NCBI RefSeq assembly: GCF_004027225.2
Contig: NC_044289.2
Coordinates: forward strand, 11,077,761-11,141,760
Direction of reading: 5' to 3'
Source: Strigops habroptila
Lineage: Eukaryota > Chordata > Aves > Psittaciformes > Psittacidae
DNA: 64,000 nucleotides
The notes beneath the pieces are model-generated. The model did not search any database. It was not told where the DNA came from and saw only the letters and a list, made by a program, of their open reading frames with translations. Shown here one piece after another: positions 61,801 through 64,000 of this stretch. Every line of letters begins with the position of its first letter. Within the stretch, counting starts at the first letter, position 1. The position numbers and the translations under genes were made by a program.

Positions 61801-64000
61801 TCACATGGGTGATCCAGAGCATGTTTTCTGATGGCAGGCCAGCCGAGTGGCTTCGCCTGCGCAGGCGGCAGACCACAGCTCAGCGGGACCAGGGGGTGTA
61901 AGGAAAACTGGGCTTTGAATGCGGTCAGCTTCTGGCAGAGGAGAGTGAAGGCAACCGCCGGGGAAACAGCTCTCCTAACCCCAACCACGCTGTGCTAGAT
62001 GTGGTTTCCAGCAAAATCACAGCACAGGGAGAGCAGGATTTCTCCATGTGGCCTGGGGAGCTCCCTGCCCCAGGAAGGAGATGGAGGTAATGTTGGAAAT
62101 GCGGCATGAAACAGGATGCACTGCAGCCAAAAGCACCTCAGAACATCCCCTCCAGCCTGGGCCGTTAGCAAGGGCTGAAGAGCAGCCTGGCTGCCCCGTG
62201 CACACAATGCTCTCCACATTCCAAGTTGCTGCCTTGGCAGTACCTGTAAAAGATATTGTCCTTTGGTGGGCTCAGCCAGAGCAGGGAGAGCAGATGTCTC
62301 TCCTGACCCACAGTGCCAGGGCTTCTGGGCTGCATTTCCCTTCCTGGAGTTTGGTCCATGAGAGGAGCTGCCGTGTTCTCTCTGGGGCTTTGCCTGACTC
62401 TAAACCAGAGAGGGAAGCCTGGCCGTGAGCAGCTCTCGGGACAAGCCAAGCCAAGCCAAGCCAAGCCAGGCTGCCATCACCAGCCCCAGGCAACCAGTTG
62501 TAGACAGTCCCATCAGTCAAACACTCTCTTTCTATATTTCCTACCCCAAAGCCCTGCAGCAGGTGGAAATACAACCCCAAAAGGTCTTGATTTGAGGACT
62601 ACTTGAAGGATGTAACACCATGCTTGATAACAGCTCAGGCTCAGGAAGCACGAGGTCTGAGATCACCATCCCCTCCAGCTCTGTCCCTGTGGTCAGACCC
62701 TGCAGGTCTCCAGCCCTGCAGTGCCCCTGCAGAGCCAGACCACCAAAACCCACCGTGGGGCCAGCATAAGCCAGTTTGGCTGTAAAGGGGTAGCCTTGGC
62801 TCTTGTTCTGTGGTCAGAGCACAAAAAAAGCCCAGCCAAGCAGGCTGGTTGCTTTTCATTATGCTCAGGACCTGCGTGAGTCAGCCACCTCCCTGTTCCT
62901 TCATGGGGGATTCTCATTTTGGGGCCACCAGTTTGAAATTAGCAAGTCCCCATTCTCCAGCTCCCCCAGCAATAGGTCACCCTGCTCCATGGGCAGCCTG
63001 ACAGCCGGGTGAGAGTGGGCCCAGCCAAACACCCTTTACAGATCATGCTGCATACTTTGCATTCTCGGCCGGTTTATGAGCATTTTAGCTCCTCATATTG
63101 ATCAGGGCTGGAGCCGAAGTAATTACATTCATCAGAAATAATTTCCCTTGATTTTGAGTCATATTTGAGTTGGTGCCCACCTCCTCCCTCTCATCTCTCG
63201 ACATAGCAGCTCTCTTTGCTTGCTGGTACATACTTTCCAGGCGACATCGCTGCTTTCATAACCATAGTGAGACCAAGAGGTTTGTTTTTCTCGACTGGAT
63301 CCCACACAGACACTAAAGGTTTCAGTCGTGTCTGTATTGACTTGGCTGGGATGTGGACAAGAGGAGGTGGTTTATGTGAAGTGCGTGCTTGGGAGATATC
63401 TCCAGATGTCTCTGGTATTGGGAGGGGGCAGAGGGAAGGGCTGGGGGCCTGGGACCTCTTTACACATGGAGGCATCACTGGCCTCAGCCTTTCTAGTCTT
63501 GCTCAGAAGATGGAGAGTAAGGCCAGCCTTTGCTTTATTCCTTGGGATGGAGGTAGGAAGCAGGACTCACCCCCAAATCATTTGGCATGAGCCCTGGGGA
63601 GTAGCAGCAGGTCCCCTTGACAACTGGTTTTGGGTGGTGACCAGTCATTTAGGTGTTTTAAGTGCTGGGTGTGAAAGAAGCACTGGTACAAGATGGATGA
63701 ACTGGCAGCTCTTCAATCCTGCTCAGACCCTGCACGAGCCAGGCTCCTTCCAATTGACAAGGATGCCAACAAGTGTCTGCTGCACAAGGCCTTTGGGGAG
63801 GTCCCAGCAACAACCAGGAGTTTGCAAGGAAGCTGTGCAGAGCATCTACTGGAGATATGCCAGCTGAGGAGGGTTATCTTTGCCCCAGTCACTGTCCTCT
63901 TCCCAGCACCATCCTGTCCCAACACTATCACCCTTCCTTCCCGGGATCCACCATCACCCTGAGTTGCTTGGGCTCCTGCTGATGGCGAGCCAAGGCCCTG
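58896..64000. other. Non-coding stretch, no recognised gene
   Basis: No exon of a known protein was recognised on either strand. Simple features are a (CAG)5 run near 61575-61590, the pentamer array at 62442-62468, and a 17-bp exact repeat at 61696-61712 and 61848-61864. The frames at 60869-61453 and 63328-63867 have no domain. Confidence 0.5.
62442..62468. repeat. (CAAGC)5 pentamer microsatellite
   Basis: Five perfect CAAGC units form a short simple repeat. No gene is associated with it. Confidence 0.9.

Noticed and set aside
49816-64000. CCN5 or KCNK15 exons, expected from mammalian gene order
   Set aside because: I looked for CCN cysteine-rich motifs (such as GCGCC..C) and for potassium channel pore motifs (GYG, GFG) in translated frames and found none. 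The match GCGGCGQ near 61225 is isolated and lacks the rest of the domain.
1-64000. tRNA, rRNA or snRNA genes
   Set aside because: No A-box plus B-box pair with a cloverleaf fold, and no recognisable snRNA or rRNA segment, was seen by eye. A covariance-model search would be needed to exclude small RNAs fully.

Overview
This window is vertebrate nuclear DNA, and the evidence points to a bird. It contains three CR1 (chicken repeat 1) LINE fragments, GC-rich promoter islands and small introns, and two spliced genes whose proteins can be read across exons: PKIG on the + strand and ADA on the - strand. The two genes converge tail to tail, the arrangement known for the PKIG-ADA pair on human chromosome 20q13. 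There is no prokaryotic, viral or plasmid content. The species cannot be fixed from the sequence alone.

Layout. Bases 1 to about 23,990 hold no protein exon I can recognise. The stretch probably lies upstream of, or within the 5' introns of, PKIG. It contains one CR1 copy (18,905-19,559), an MIR-like old SINE trace, a pair of competing hairpins, and two candidate non-coding exons. PKIG coding exons are at 24,000-24,150 and 25,335-25,414 and give 76 residues; its 3' UTR probably ends near 26,255. A gap of 2-3 kb follows. ADA then occupies 29,841-49,015 on the - strand as 11 coding exons totalling 1,080 nt (359 residues plus stop), every intron being GT-AG. Its promoter is a TATA-less CpG island with GC boxes just above the start codon, and a CR1 fragment lies about 0.4 kb upstream. 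From 49.8 to 64 kb I recognise no gene, but a TATA box followed by a CpG island at 57.9-58.4 kb looks like a + strand promoter.

Roles. ADA is the purine-salvage enzyme adenosine deaminase, and all its zinc and catalytic residues are present. PKIG is a small inhibitor of the cAMP-dependent protein kinase catalytic subunit, with its pseudosubstrate and nuclear export signal intact. The neighbouring position is conserved, but nothing here shows a joint pathway.

I found no previously undescribed system. The points most worth a second look are: a 111/114-bp near-identical repeat present both in ADA intron 8 and just beyond the ADA 3' end; an open, frame-preserving ADA intron 7; a 75/54-bp minisatellite beside ADA exon 1; an overlapping 4-codon uORF at the PKIG start; and the orphan promoter at 57.9 kb. 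Long open frames elsewhere look like chance in GC-rich or repeated DNA.
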